64,000 nt of DNA from assembly GCA_963720765.1 (NCBI GenBank), contig CAVRGS010000008.1, positions 35,142 to 99,141 of the forward strand, in the 5' to 3' direction. Shown in pieces: positions 1 through 8,752 of the stretch; the first letter of the stretch is position 1, and each line of letters begins with the position of its first letter. Origin of the DNA: DASUAS01 sp963720765. Lineage in GTDB: Bacteria; Actinomycetota; Acidimicrobiia; IMCC26256; DASPTH01. The position numbers and the translations under genes are program-made. The notes beneath the pieces are model-generated. The model ran no database searches. It saw only the letters and a list, made by a program, of their open reading frames with translations, and had not been told where the DNA came from.

Positions 1-158
1 ACGCGCTCGACGGCGCCATCGAGCTCGGCGACGATCGCGAGGCACGCGAATGGCGGCACGACTACTTGTTCAGCCGATCGGCGCCGATCTACGGAGGGTC
101 GTACGAGATCCAACGTCAGATCCTCGCCGAACGGGTGCTGGGGTTGCCGCGTGGTTGA
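1..158 (+). CDS. Acyl-CoA dehydrogenase, C-terminal end (cut by window edge)
   Basis: Only the last 51 codons are present. They read to the TGA at 156-158 and contain YGGSYEIQRQILAERVLG, the C-terminal helix signature of FAD-dependent acyl-CoA dehydrogenases, where the YGG/YEG-type loop precedes the dimer-contacting QxxIxxxR helix. The enzyme would introduce an alpha,beta double bond into an acyl-CoA. Its stop overlaps the GTG start of the next dehydrogenase-like gene by 8 bp, so the two are translationally coupled. Pairing of a full-length with a shorter partner is typical of heteromeric FadE enzymes of sterol or terpenoid side-chain catabolism. Confidence 0.88.
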   Translation, partial: ALDGAIELGDDREAREWRHDYLFSRSAPIYGGSYEIQRQILAERVLGLPRG

Positions 159-1110
159 GACCACCGCCATCGACCACGAGGCGCTCGAGCTCTTCGAGCG
201 TTCGTTGCGCGGCCTGCTGCCGTCAGCCGGTGCCGCGGTCGACGTCGCGCTCGAGCAGGTGGGGTGGCGCGACTTCCTCGGTGAGGACGCGGCCGCGGTC
301 GTCCCGCTCCTGTTCGCGATGCACGGGGAGCTCCTGCTCGCCAGCACCGCGCTCGACGACGTCGCGTTCGACGCGCTGCAGCTGGATCGCACCGGAGACG
401 CGACCGGCGCGTTCGCGCATCCCCGCCGCGGTGACGCCGCGGCGGTCGTTCGTGACGACGAGCTCGTCGTCGACGCGCTCGTGCTCGGGAACCGCGGCGG
501 AATGCCCCTGACCATGGTGCTCGGCAGCGACGCGGTGACCGTTCCCGCAACGGCGCTCGAGCGCGCTCCGGTCCACGGCATCGATCCGTCGCTCGGACTG
601 GTGCACGCCCACGGCGTCGTCGCGCGCGCCGACGTCACGATGCACCGCGACGCGGCCGGCGCCGCCGTCGCGTTGGCGTGCCGGCGGGCGCTCGCCTACG
701 AGGTGCTCGGCGCGGTCGACGCGATGCTCGCGACCGCGGTCGAGTACGCGCAGGTGCGCCACCAGTTCGGTCAACCCATCGGCGCGTTCCAAGCCGTCAA
801 GCACCGCCTGGCCGACGTGTACGTCGCGCGCCGGGCCGCCGGCTCAGTCGTGGCCGAGAGCTGGCACGCCGACCCCGAGGTCATGACGCTCGCCGCCGGC
901 GCATTGGCCGGGCGCGCGGGCGCGCTCGCCGCGGAGCACTGCCTCCAGGTGCTGGGTGCCATCGGGTTCACGCTCGAGCACGACCTGCAGCGCTTCGTGC
1001 GCCGGATCCGAGTGCTCGACCAGCTCTACGGCACGGAACGAGACACGCGCACCACGCTCGGCCGCGTGCTGCTGGCGCGAGGCAGTGTCCCGCGCCCGGG
1101 TACGGTCTGA
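151..1110 (+). CDS. Acyl-CoA dehydrogenase-like subunit (short, FadE-type)
   Basis: A 319-residue protein starting at GTG 151 inside the end of the previous gene. The N-terminal half is poorly conserved and shorter than the usual 380-400 residues. The C-terminal helical domain carries RHQFGQPIGAFQAVKHRLAD and LQVLGAIGFTLEHDLQRFVRR, the FAD/CoA-contacting motifs of the family. A weak first half with a good second half is what is seen in non-catalytic or half-site partners of alpha2beta2 acyl-CoA dehydrogenases. It probably forms a complex with the upstream enzyme; that pairing is inference. The next gene begins within 12 bp. Confidence 0.85.
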   Translation: MVETTAIDHEALELFERSLRGLLPSAGAAVDVALEQVGWRDFLGEDAAAVVPLLFAMHGELLLASTALDDVAFDALQLDRTGDATGAFAHPRRGDAAAVVRDDELVVDALVLGNRGGMPLTMVLGSDAVTVPATALERAPVHGIDPSLGLVHAHGVVARADVTMHRDAAGAAVALACRRALAYEVLGAVDAMLATAVEYAQVRHQFGQPIGAFQAVKHRLADVYVARRAAGSVVAESWHADPEVMTLAAGALAGRAGALAAEHCLQVLGAIGFTLEHDLQRFVRRIRVLDQLYGTERDTRTTLGRVLLARGSVPRPGTV

Positions 1111-1121
1111 GCCCGGTGCCG

Positions 1122-2258
1122 ATGCGATTCGGGTTCTCTGCGTTCGACGACCGCGAGCGCGCGCTCCAGCACGAGGTGCGCACGTTTCTCGCCGAGACGT
1201 TGCCGCGTGGATCCTTCGAACCCGGACTCGGGATGGCCGGACGCAAGGACCCCGCGTTCTCGAAGCTGCTCGCGGCGCGGGGATGGGTCGGGATGTCGCT
1301 ACCGCGCGAGTACGGCGGCGGCGACCGGCCTGCGGTCGATCGGTTCATCGTCGCCGAGGAGCTGCTGCGGTGGGGCGCCCCGGTCGGTCACCACTGGGTC
1401 GCCGATCGCCAGAGCGGACCGTTGCTCGCCAAGGTGGGGACCCCGGAGCAGAAGGACCGCTTCCTCCCCGCCATCTGCCGCGGCGAGCTGTCGTTCTGCA
1501 TCGGGATGAGCGAACCCGACTCGGGCAGCGATCTGGCGTCGGTGGTGACGCGCGCCGTGCCCACCGACGGCGGGTGGATCGTGAACGGCACCAAGGTGTG
1601 GACGACGGGCGCGCACGAGCACGACTGGATGATCGCCCTGGTGCGCACGAGCGAGGGTGCCGATCGACACGACGGGCTGAGCCAGGTCCTCGTCGACATG
1701 CGCGCGCCGGGCGTGGAGGTGCATCCGATCCCGTTCCTCGACGGGACGAGCGACTTCAACGAGGTCGTGCTCGGCGACGTGTTCGTGCCGCACACCGATC
1801 TCGTCGGCCGCGAAGGGAACGGCTGGCGACAGATCGGTCAGGAGCTGGCGTTCGAGCGGGGCGGACCTGATCGCTGGCTGTCGACGTACCTGGTCCTCGA
1901 ACAGCACGTCCGGGAGCACGAGGAGTGGTGTGCCGATCCCGCGTTCGTCGAGCTCGTCGGTGCCGCGGCCGCGCGTTTCTGGGGCTTGCGACAGCTTTCG
2001 CTGTCGGTCGCGCGCGAGATCGACCGCGGCAGCGAACCCGCGGTGGAAGCCGCGCTGGTGAAGGAGATGGGGACCCGCTTCGAGCAGGACCTCCTCGAGG
2101 CGTTGCTCCGCTTCGTCGACGTCGAACCGGTGGTCGCATCGGCGTCGCTCGCGGAGCGCCTCCTCGCCACGGCCGTCCTCACCGCACCCGCGTTCACCAT
2201 TCGAGGCGGCACGATCGAGATCCTGCGCTCGGTCGCGGCGAAGGGACTGCGCGCGTGA
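1122..2258 (+). CDS. Acyl-CoA dehydrogenase
   Basis: A 378-residue acyl-CoA dehydrogenase. I chose ATG 1122; an in-frame GTG lies at 1116. Visible motifs are the N-terminal LPREYGGGDRP, the middle-domain FAD motif CIGMSEPDSGSDLAS followed by WIVNGTKVWTTGAHEHDW, and the C-terminal IRGGTIEILRSVAAKGL. It oxidises an acyl-CoA at C2-C3 and would pass electrons to ETF. It sits between two other dehydrogenase-type subunits and its TGA overlaps the next GTG by 4 bp. The order suggests two heteromeric dehydrogenases encoded back to back. Confidence 0.92.
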   Translation: MRFGFSAFDDRERALQHEVRTFLAETLPRGSFEPGLGMAGRKDPAFSKLLAARGWVGMSLPREYGGGDRPAVDRFIVAEELLRWGAPVGHHWVADRQSGPLLAKVGTPEQKDRFLPAICRGELSFCIGMSEPDSGSDLASVVTRAVPTDGGWIVNGTKVWTTGAHEHDWMIALVRTSEGADRHDGLSQVLVDMRAPGVEVHPIPFLDGTSDFNEVVLGDVFVPHTDLVGREGNGWRQIGQELAFERGGPDRWLSTYLVLEQHVREHEEWCADPAFVELVGAAAARFWGLRQLSLSVAREIDRGSEPAVEAALVKEMGTRFEQDLLEALLRFVDVEPVVASASLAERLLATAVLTAPAFTIRGGTIEILRSVAAKGLRA

Positions 2259-3346
2259 GCGGAGTGGATCCGCTGCTGTCGGAGACGGCTTCGCGCGTCT
2301 TCGCCGATCACGCCACATTCGCCGCGATCGAACGGGCGGAGGCGGACGGGTGGGCACCCGAGATGTGGGCCGCGGTCGCCGACACCGGGCTGCCGTGGGT
2401 CTCGGTGCCCGAGAGCGCGGGCGGGTCCGGCGGCACGGTGGCCGACGCGATCGAGATCCTGCGCCTCGCCGGGCGCCATGCGGTTCCGCTCCCGTTGGCG
2501 GAGACCGGCCTCCTCGGCGGGTGGCTCCTCGCCGGCGCTGGCATCGACCTGCCTGACGGACCGGTCACCGTCGTGCCCGGCAACACGGCGGACACGATGT
2601 CGCTCGACGCGGGGCGCATCCACGGCCGCGTCGCTCGTGTCCCCTGGGCGCGTTCGGTCGACGGCATCGTCGCGCTGATCGACGACTCCGGCGGTGCGAC
2701 CGTGGCGCTGGTCGACCCCGCCGACGTGAAGATCGAACCGGCCATGAACCTCGCCGGCGAACCGCGTGACACCCTGCTCTTCGACGGTGTGGTCCCGCGC
2801 GCGATGGCACCGGCAGCGTCGGGTGTCGGCGCTCAGGTGCTGCGCGATCGCGGCGCGTTCGCCCGCACCGCGTCGATGAGCGGCGCGCTCGAAGGCCTCG
2901 TGGAGATCACGCTCGAGTACACGACCGCGCGCCACCAGTTCGGCCGCCCGGTCGCGCAGTTCCAAGCCGTCCAGGCTCACCTCGTCCACGCCGCGCAGGA
3001 GTGCGAGCTGGTGAAGGTCGCGCTCGCCGCCGCGGTGCACGCGTCGACGCACGGATCGGCGTCGTTCGAGGTGGCCTCGGCCAAGCTCCTCGCCGACCGG
3101 GCCGCCAACGACGCGACCCGCCATGCCCACCAGGCGCACGGCGCGATGGGCATGACACGCGAGTACCCGCTCCACCATCTCAGCCGTCGTCTCTGGGCGT
3201 GGCGGGCCGAGTACGGCACCGAGCGGTCGCTGAGCGCACGGATCGGGTCGATGACGCTCGCGGCGGGTGCCGACGAGCTCTACCCCCTGATCACGGGCGG
3301 TAGCGACGTGCTGGGGTCACTTGCTCCGAAAGGGCCGCCCGCCTAA
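2255..3346 (+). CDS. Acyl-CoA dehydrogenase-like subunit
   Basis: A 363-residue protein with GTG start overlapping the previous stop by 4 bp. The first half is divergent. The second half has ARHQFGRPVAQFQAVQAHLV and AHGAMGMTREYPLHHLSRRL, the family helices that line the FAD and acyl pocket. It resembles the 151-1110 protein in layout and is likely the partner of the preceding full-length enzyme. The reading frame ends directly at a perfect 8-bp-arm inverted repeat that precedes the next operon, so transcription of this trio may stop or be re-initiated there. Confidence 0.87.
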   Translation: MSGVDPLLSETASRVFADHATFAAIERAEADGWAPEMWAAVADTGLPWVSVPESAGGSGGTVADAIEILRLAGRHAVPLPLAETGLLGGWLLAGAGIDLPDGPVTVVPGNTADTMSLDAGRIHGRVARVPWARSVDGIVALIDDSGGATVALVDPADVKIEPAMNLAGEPRDTLLFDGVVPRAMAPAASGVGAQVLRDRGAFARTASMSGALEGLVEITLEYTTARHQFGRPVAQFQAVQAHLVHAAQECELVKVALAAAVHASTHGSASFEVASAKLLADRAANDATRHAHQAHGAMGMTREYPLHHLSRRLWAWRAEYGTERSLSARIGSMTLAAGADELYPLITGGSDVLGSLAPKGPPA

Positions 3347-3366
3347 CTTGACACTACAGTCAAGTT
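3345..3366. promoter_or_regulatory. Operator-like inverted repeat AACTTGAC-N6-GTCAAGTT
   Basis: Perfect 8-bp arms separated by ACTACA lie 20 bp before the ATG of the acyl-CoA ligase gene. A close relative with the same left half and GTCAA right half lies at 9565-9586 between two divergent catabolic genes. Size and symmetry fit a TetR dimer site. The TetR at 8020-8748, next to the second copy, is the best candidate regulator (inference). Confidence 0.6.
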
Positions 3367-3386
3367 CGTCGAAGGGGGAAGCGCGC

Positions 3387-4943
3387 ATGTTCCGTCGTCC
3401 GCCGTTGCACTACCCGGAACGCCCGGTGCACCACTTCCTGCAGGACGCGGCCGACCGGCATCCGGAGCGGGTGGCGCTGCGCTTCGCCGACGACACCTAC
3501 ACCTACCGTGAGCTCGACAGCACCGGCAACTCGCTCGCGAACGCGCTCGTCGCACGCGGGTTCCAGCCGGGCACGAGAGTCGCGCTCGCGGTCACGAACC
3601 GCCCCGAGTGGATCATCGCCGAGCATGCAGTGAGCCTGGCCGGCGGCGCGGTCGTGCTTCCGAACCCGAGCTGGAAGGTGTCGGAGTTCGAGCACGCGTT
3701 CGCGTTGACGCAGCCCGACGTCGTGATCGCCGATGCTGCAATCACCGACGTGCTCGAGCAGGCCGGCGCGCCCGCGACGCGCATCTGCGTCGACGCCGAG
3801 ACGCCTCCCGGGTGGATTCCGTTCTGGGACCTCGTCTACGGCACGCCCGGCCAGCGACCGGCCGCGTTGCCGGACACCGCGCTCGACGCCGACTTCGCGT
3901 ACCCGTTCAGCTCGGGGACCACCGGTCTGCCGAAAGCGGTGCGGCACACGCACCGCTCGCTCGTCGCCGCGATCATCAACTGGAACTCGGCGTGCGCGGT
4001 GCGTCACGAGGACCATCTGCAGTTCTTCCTGCCCCTGTTCCACATCTACGGCATCGCGATCACCGGCTGCACGTGGACGTCGGCGGCGACGTTGACGCTC
4101 ATCCCGCGCTTCGACGTCGACGGGATGCTGCGACACATCGCCGACGAGCGCGTGACCCTCGCCTTCGGCGCGGCGCCGATCGCGGTGGCCATGGCCAACC
4201 ACCCCGATCTCGAGCGCTACGACTTGTCGTCCCTCCGCTACATGATGTGGGCGGCCACGCCGATCACCGAGGGCGTCGCCCGCCGCGTCACCGAGCGGAC
4301 GGGCATCCGGTGGGTCGGCGCCTACGGCGCCACCGAGGTCCCCGGCCTGCACTGCAATCCGGTGGACTACCCGGATCGGTGCCGCCTCGACACGCCGGGC
4401 CTGCCCGTCTCCGACCTGGAGGTGCGCATCGTCGACCTGGAGACGCACGAGGACGTCGCGGCGGGCGCCGAGGGTGAGATCGTCGTCCGCGGCCCGCACA
4501 TGATGGCCGGCTACCTCCCGGCGGAAGCCGACGAGGGGGTGTTCCTCGACGGGTTCGTCCGCACCGGCGACGTCGGCTGGGTGGAGCCGGAAGGGTGGAT
4601 CCACATCACCGACCGGGCCAAGGAGATGATCAAGGTCTCGGGATTCTCGGTGTCGCCGGCCGAGATCGAGGCCGCGTTGCACGCGCATCCCGCGGTCGCC
4701 GACTGCGGCGTCTACGGCGTGCCGCATCCGACAAAGGGCGAGGCCCCGAAGGCAGCGGTGGTGCTCGTCGCGGAGGACGCCGCGACCGACGACGAGTTGC
4801 GCGCCTACGTGGCCGACCAGCTCGCGGGTTACAAGCACGTGGAGGAGTTCCTCTTCGTCGACGTGATCCCCCGCACCGCGTCGGGGAAGGTGCTGCGCCG
4901 CGAGCTCAAAGCCGCGGACACGTCGACGAGCGCGGCCCGATGA
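3387..4943 (+). CDS. Acyl-CoA synthetase / AMP-dependent ligase
   Basis: A 518-residue adenylate-forming ligase with ATG 3387 after a strong GAAGGGGGAA ribosome site. It activates a carboxylic acid to an acyl-CoA through an acyl-AMP. Visible are the P-loop FSSGTTGLPKAV near residue 176, the A5 motif YGATEVPG, the hinge region RTGDVGW...ITDRAKEMIKVSGFSVSP, and the C-terminal catalytic lysine in PRTASGKVLRREL. Substrate cannot be read from sequence. It leads a tightly overlapping operon with a synthase/DUF35 fusion, a thiolase and an enoyl-CoA hydratase, so it is probably the entry step of that pathway. Confidence 0.93.
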   Translation: MFRRPPLHYPERPVHHFLQDAADRHPERVALRFADDTYTYRELDSTGNSLANALVARGFQPGTRVALAVTNRPEWIIAEHAVSLAGGAVVLPNPSWKVSEFEHAFALTQPDVVIADAAITDVLEQAGAPATRICVDAETPPGWIPFWDLVYGTPGQRPAALPDTALDADFAYPFSSGTTGLPKAVRHTHRSLVAAIINWNSACAVRHEDHLQFFLPLFHIYGIAITGCTWTSAATLTLIPRFDVDGMLRHIADERVTLAFGAAPIAVAMANHPDLERYDLSSLRYMMWAATPITEGVARRVTERTGIRWVGAYGATEVPGLHCNPVDYPDRCRLDTPGLPVSDLEVRIVDLETHEDVAAGAEGEIVVRGPHMMAGYLPAEADEGVFLDGFVRTGDVGWVEPEGWIHITDRAKEMIKVSGFSVSPAEIEAALHAHPAVADCGVYGVPHPTKGEAPKAAVVLVAEDAATDDELRAYVADQLAGYKHVEEFLFVDVIPRTASGKVLRRELKAADTSTSAAR

Positions 4944-6133
4944 GCGTCGTCGCGCTCGGGACGTACCTCCCGCCCTGCGGAACGCCGGCGGTCCGGACCG
5001 TCGGTCTCGACGAGGACGCGCTCACCATCGCGGTCGACGCCGGCCGCGCCGCGCTGGCCGGAGCCGACGCCGACGTGCACCGCGTCGTGCTCGTCACCCG
5101 CGACCTGCCCCTGCTCGAGGGCGGCAACGGCGCCGCCCTCGTCGCCGGGCTCGGCCTGTGTGCCGGCACCGAAGTGGTCGAGCAGGTAGGCGGTGCGCCG
5201 GCAGCCCTCGATGCGCTGCTCGCCGCGGAGTCGGGCACCCTCGTCATCGGCGCCGACGCCGGCACCGGTGTGGGCGCGGGTGCCGCGGCGGCGGTGGTGA
5301 GCGACGCTGACGGCGCGACGCTGACACCGGTCGCGCGGGCGCAGCGCAGCCTGCCGATGCGGACGCGCGACCGCGAAGGGCGGGTACACGAGTACGACGA
5401 CGCCCGTCTGCTCCGGGAGCGCGGCACCCGCGCCGTGCTCGACGAGTCCCGCATCACCGCCAAGGCCGTTGCCGCGGTCGGCCTCGGCGCGCGCGACGCC
5501 GCTGCGCTCTGCGAAGGCGGCGCACCGCGCGTTCCCACGACGGGGGCCAGCGCGCCGCTCTTCGCGCTCGCCGACCTGACCGAACGCCGCACGGCCGGGC
5601 TCGTGCTCGCCTTCGAGCAGGCGACGATGACCGCGGCGGAGCTCGACGCGGGGACGACGCGCGTGCAGCGGGTCGAGCCCGACGCGCAGATCCCGGTGGC
5701 GACGAGCTCACCACCCGGACCCGACATCAAGATCTCGCTCGCCGCCTACGACCGCGCCTTCGACGCCAAGGTGCGCCTCGAGGCCGGTCGCTGCCCGCAC
5801 TGCGCCACGCTCGCCCTGCCGCCGCGTCACCGGTGCCTGGGCTGCGGCGCCGAGGGCGACGCCGAGCTCGTCGCCCTTCCGCGCGACGCGACCGTCTACA
5901 CCACCACCACCGTGCACACTCCCGTCCCCGGCCTCGCGACGCCCTACACCATCGTGATCGTCGAGCTCGGCGACACCGGCGTGCGTCTGCTCGCGCGAGT
6001 GACCGGCGTGCCCGCCGGCGAGGTCGGCATCGGCGATGGGGGAGCGATGGTCCTCCGCCGCGTCGCCGTGCGATCCGGCGTTCCCGACTACGGCTACGCC
6101 TTCGCACCGACCGCGGCGGGGGTGACCCGATGA
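4940..6133 (+). CDS. HMG-CoA-synthase-like domain fused to DUF35 zinc-ribbon/OB-fold domain
   Basis: A 397-residue two-domain protein whose ATG overlaps the ligase stop. Residues about 1-260 look like a degenerate thiolase-fold synthase: GTYLPP start, a GADAGTGVGAGAAAAVV core and a late SAPLFALADL segment. Where active relatives have a nucleophilic Cys (ACYxG-like), this protein reads EQVGGAPAAL near residue 81-90. Residues about 280-397 are a DUF35 module with C-x2-C-x10-C-x2-C zinc ribbon and an OB fold (YTIVIVELGDTGVRLLARV). In archaea and in steroid degraders DUF35 proteins bridge or activate thiolase-fold partners, and the next gene is a thiolase. I infer a scaffold or partner subunit rather than an independent synthase. 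Confidence 0.8.
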   Translation: MSVVALGTYLPPCGTPAVRTVGLDEDALTIAVDAGRAALAGADADVHRVVLVTRDLPLLEGGNGAALVAGLGLCAGTEVVEQVGGAPAALDALLAAESGTLVIGADAGTGVGAGAAAAVVSDADGATLTPVARAQRSLPMRTRDREGRVHEYDDARLLRERGTRAVLDESRITAKAVAAVGLGARDAAALCEGGAPRVPTTGASAPLFALADLTERRTAGLVLAFEQATMTAAELDAGTTRVQRVEPDAQIPVATSSPPGPDIKISLAAYDRAFDAKVRLEAGRCPHCATLALPPRHRCLGCGAEGDAELVALPRDATVYTTTTVHTPVPGLATPYTIVIVELGDTGVRLLARVTGVPAGEVGIGDGGAMVLRRVAVRSGVPDYGYAFAPTAAGVTR

Positions 6134-7290
6134 GGCGGGTGGCCGTCGTCGGCGCCGGGATGACGCCCTTCGCCGAGCACTTCGACCTCGGTATCAAGGA
6201 CCTCGTCCCGATGGCCGTCAGCGAGGCGGTCGAGCGCGTCGACAAGGGGTTCGACCGCGCCGACATCGATGCCGCCTGGTTCGGCGAGCTCACCACCACC
6301 GACGGGTTCCCCTCCGGCATCCTCGCCGACGCCTGCGGCCTCCTCGACATCCCGGTGACCCGCGTCGAGAACGCGTGCGCGACCGGCAACGACGCGGTGC
6401 GCAACGCGATGTTCGGCGTCGCCAGCGGGCTGGTGGACGTCGCGTTGGTGGTCGGTGCCGACAAGGTGCGCGAGTCGTCGGCGCGCTCCACGTTCTGGGA
6501 GTGGATGGGCCTCACGCGCGACGTCGCCTGGGACTACCCGATCGGCGTGGTCGCACCCGCGAACTTCGCCCTGCACGTCAACCGGTACCTCCACGAGTCG
6601 CCGGCCACGCGCGAGCACATGGCCATGGTCGCGGTCAAGAACCACCACCACGGAGTGAGCAACCCCAAGGCGCAGCTCCGCTTCGAGATCACGATCGAAG
6701 ACGTCCTGGCGGCGCCGATGGTCGTCGAGCCGTTCGGCCTCTACGACTGCACGCCGCAGAGCGACGGCGCGGCTGCGCTGCTGCTCGTCGGCGAGGAGGT
6801 CGTCGACCGCTACACCGATCGGCCGGTGTGGGTGCGCGGCATCGGGCTCGGCCTCGACCGGGTGATGCACCAGCACAAGACCGACATGACCACCTTCCCG
6901 CCGACAGTCAAGGCGGCGAAGCAGGCGTACGCGATGGCGGGCATCGGCCCCGACGACATCGACGTCGCCGAGGTGCACGACTGCTTCAGCGGCGTGGAGC
7001 TCATCGACTACGAAGACCTCGGGTTCTGCGACCGCTTCGGCGCGGCGGCGCTCGTCGCGTCGGGCGCGACCACGGTCGGTGGGCGGCTCCCGGTCAACCC
7101 GAGCGGGGGCTTGAAGGCGAAGGGCCACCCGCCCGGCGCCACGGGCGTCGCGCAGTGCGTCGAGCTCTTCGACCAGTTGCGCGGCGAATCGACGAACCAG
7201 GTCGACGGCGCGCGCATCGCGCTCGCCCAGAACATCGGTGGACCCACCGCGGTGGCCGCGGTGACCATCCTGAGCTCGGAGCGTGGCTGA
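6130..7290 (+). CDS. Thiolase (SCP2/SCPx-type acetyl-CoA C-acyltransferase)
   Basis: A 386-residue thiolase, ATG 6130 overlapping the fusion gene by 4 bp. The nucleophile is in VENACATGNDAV (Cys83), the EVHDCFSGVE loop supplies the second acidic/Cys region, and GGLKAKGHPPGATG with NIGGPTAV completes the catalytic pocket. It would cleave a 3-ketoacyl-CoA to acetyl- or propionyl-CoA and a shortened acyl-CoA. Unlike the thiolase-like protein at 16431-17621, its Cys is intact. Direct coupling to a DUF35-bearing protein suggests a stable complex. Confidence 0.9.
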   Translation: MRRVAVVGAGMTPFAEHFDLGIKDLVPMAVSEAVERVDKGFDRADIDAAWFGELTTTDGFPSGILADACGLLDIPVTRVENACATGNDAVRNAMFGVASGLVDVALVVGADKVRESSARSTFWEWMGLTRDVAWDYPIGVVAPANFALHVNRYLHESPATREHMAMVAVKNHHHGVSNPKAQLRFEITIEDVLAAPMVVEPFGLYDCTPQSDGAAALLLVGEEVVDRYTDRPVWVRGIGLGLDRVMHQHKTDMTTFPPTVKAAKQAYAMAGIGPDDIDVAEVHDCFSGVELIDYEDLGFCDRFGAAALVASGATTVGGRLPVNPSGGLKAKGHPPGATGVAQCVELFDQLRGESTNQVDGARIALAQNIGGPTAVAAVTILSSERG

Positions 7291-8096
7291 TGGACCGTGC
7301 GGCGATGGAGTACGTGACCGTCGAGATCGAGGACCGGATCGCGACCGTGACCTTCGACCGTCCGCCGGTGAACGCACTCAACGCGCAGGCCTTCCGCGAG
7401 ATCGAGCGCGCGTTCACCGAGCTGCGCCACGGGACCGACGCGCACGTCGCGATCTTCACCGCACCCGGCGAGCGCGCCTTCTGCGGCGGTGTCGACCTGT
7501 ACGACTCGGCACGGAGACACGGGCGCGAAGAAGGCGATGGCGACAGCATCGTCGACCTGCTCGATCCCGGCAGCATCGTGCGCGACTGCTTCTGGGCGCT
7601 GAGCGACTGCCCGCTCCCGGTGATCGGCGCCATCAACGGCGCTGCAGTCGGTGCCGGCTTGGCGCTCGTCGCCTGCTGCGACGTGATCATCGCGTCGGAA
7701 CGCGCGCGGTTCGCGCTGCCGGAGATCAACGCGGGAGTCCTCGGCGGCGGACGGCACCTGCAGCGCATGGTCGGCCCCTACAAGACGCGCAAGATGTTCT
7801 ACACCGGCGAGTTCGTGGGGCCAGACGAGTTCCACCGCCTCGGCGCGATCGAACAAGTCGTCGCGCCCGACGAGCTGATGAACGCGGCTCGTTCGCTCGC
7901 GCAGGTCATCGCCACGAAGAGCCCGATCGGTCTGCGGTTGGCCAAGGAGTCGCTGAACCGCGTCGAAGACCTCGGCCTCAAGGACGGCTACCGATTGGAG
8001 CAGGACTACACCGGGCGGCTCACGCGTTACCGCGACTCCGCCGAGGCGCGACGCGCGTACCTCGAGAAGCGCGAGCCCGAGTGGACGTGGACGTGA
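7290..8096 (+). CDS. Enoyl-CoA hydratase/isomerase family protein
   Basis: A 268-residue crotonase-fold protein; ATG 7290 overlaps the thiolase TGA by one base, and ATG 7305 is an alternative. Oxyanion-hole segments ERAFCGGVDL and GAAVGAGLALVACCDV are present, followed by ALPEINAGVLGGG where hydratases carry their acid/base glutamate. It would hydrate an enoyl-CoA or catalyse a related crotonase reaction. It closes the ligase-synthase-thiolase operon. Its last 77 bp overlap the 3' end of a convergent TetR gene. Confidence 0.9.
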   Translation: MDRAAMEYVTVEIEDRIATVTFDRPPVNALNAQAFREIERAFTELRHGTDAHVAIFTAPGERAFCGGVDLYDSARRHGREEGDGDSIVDLLDPGSIVRDCFWALSDCPLPVIGAINGAAVGAGLALVACCDVIIASERARFALPEINAGVLGGGRHLQRMVGPYKTRKMFYTGEFVGPDEFHRLGAIEQVVAPDELMNAARSLAQVIATKSPIGLRLAKESLNRVEDLGLKDGYRLEQDYTGRLTRYRDSAEARRAYLEKREPEWTWT

Positions 8097-8748
8097 ACGT
8101 GCGCGTCGACCGCGCCGTGATGAAGGCGGCCAGGATGTCGCCGAGCGTCTCCACCACCTGGTCCTCCGAGAACGGGAAGCCGTTCACCCGCCAGTACGAC
8201 CAGTAGCGGTCGATCATCACGAGGATCGCGAGCCCGAAGCGCGCCGGCTCCTCCGCGGGATCGACCGTCTCGCCCGAGACGCGCTGGATGAACTCGCCGA
8301 ACCGGCGCGCGTTCACCAAGCGGGTGCGCGTGCCGGCCTTGGCCAGCGCCTCGTCGCCGTAGGTCGCCTGGCTCCAGACCAGCATGAAGGCGCCGTGCTC
8401 CTCGAGGAAACGCACGTAGGTCCTGATGACCTCGTACACGTCGTCGGTGGTCCAGGTGGCTTCGAGCGCGCGCATCTCGTCGAGCGTCGCCGCCATCGCC
8501 TTGTACGTGTCCTTGCCGAGCGAGTACAGCAGGTCGCGCTTGGAGGGAAAGTAGGTGTAGAAGGAGGCCCGCGACACGCCCGCCGACTCCGCGATCTCCT
8601 CGACGCTCGTGCCGTAGTAGCCCTTGGCCAGGAACACCTCGCGGGCGTGCTGCTTGATCAACCCCGACGTCCGCAGCGCCCGCGGGCCCATCGTCTTCGC
8701 GGGGCTGCGGAACTCGCCCTGCAGCTTGAAGTCGTCGGCAGCTGCCAT
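8020..8748 (-). CDS. TetR-family regulator
   Basis: A 242-residue TetR protein. The N-terminal helix-turn-helix reads VEEIAESAGVSRASFYTYFPSKRDLL around residues 48-73. It lies 4 bp downstream of an enoyl-CoA hydratase gene on the same strand, so both are probably expressed from the promoter near 9520-9590, where an operator-like repeat sits. The last roughly 30 residues are Arg/Ser/Thr-rich and lie antisense to the hydratase gene; they look like read-through past the usual C-terminus. Likely an acyl-CoA- or acid-responsive repressor of the TTGAC-N6-GTCAA sites (inference). Confidence 0.9.
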   Translation of the reverse strand: MAAADDFKLQGEFRSPAKTMGPRALRTSGLIKQHAREVFLAKGYYGTSVEEIAESAGVSRASFYTYFPSKRDLLYSLGKDTYKAMAATLDEMRALEATWTTDDVYEVIRTYVRFLEEHGAFMLVWSQATYGDEALAKAGTRTRLVNARRFGEFIQRVSGETVDPAEEPARFGLAILVMIDRYWSYWRVNGFPFSEDQVVETLGDILAAFITARSTRTFTSTSTRARASRGTRVAPRRSRGNA

Positions 8749-8752
8749 GGGT

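Noticed and set aside
678..1115. N-terminal extension of the acyl-CoA dehydrogenase at 1122
   Set aside because: The upstream in-frame sequence is Arg-rich shadow of the preceding gene with no family motifs.
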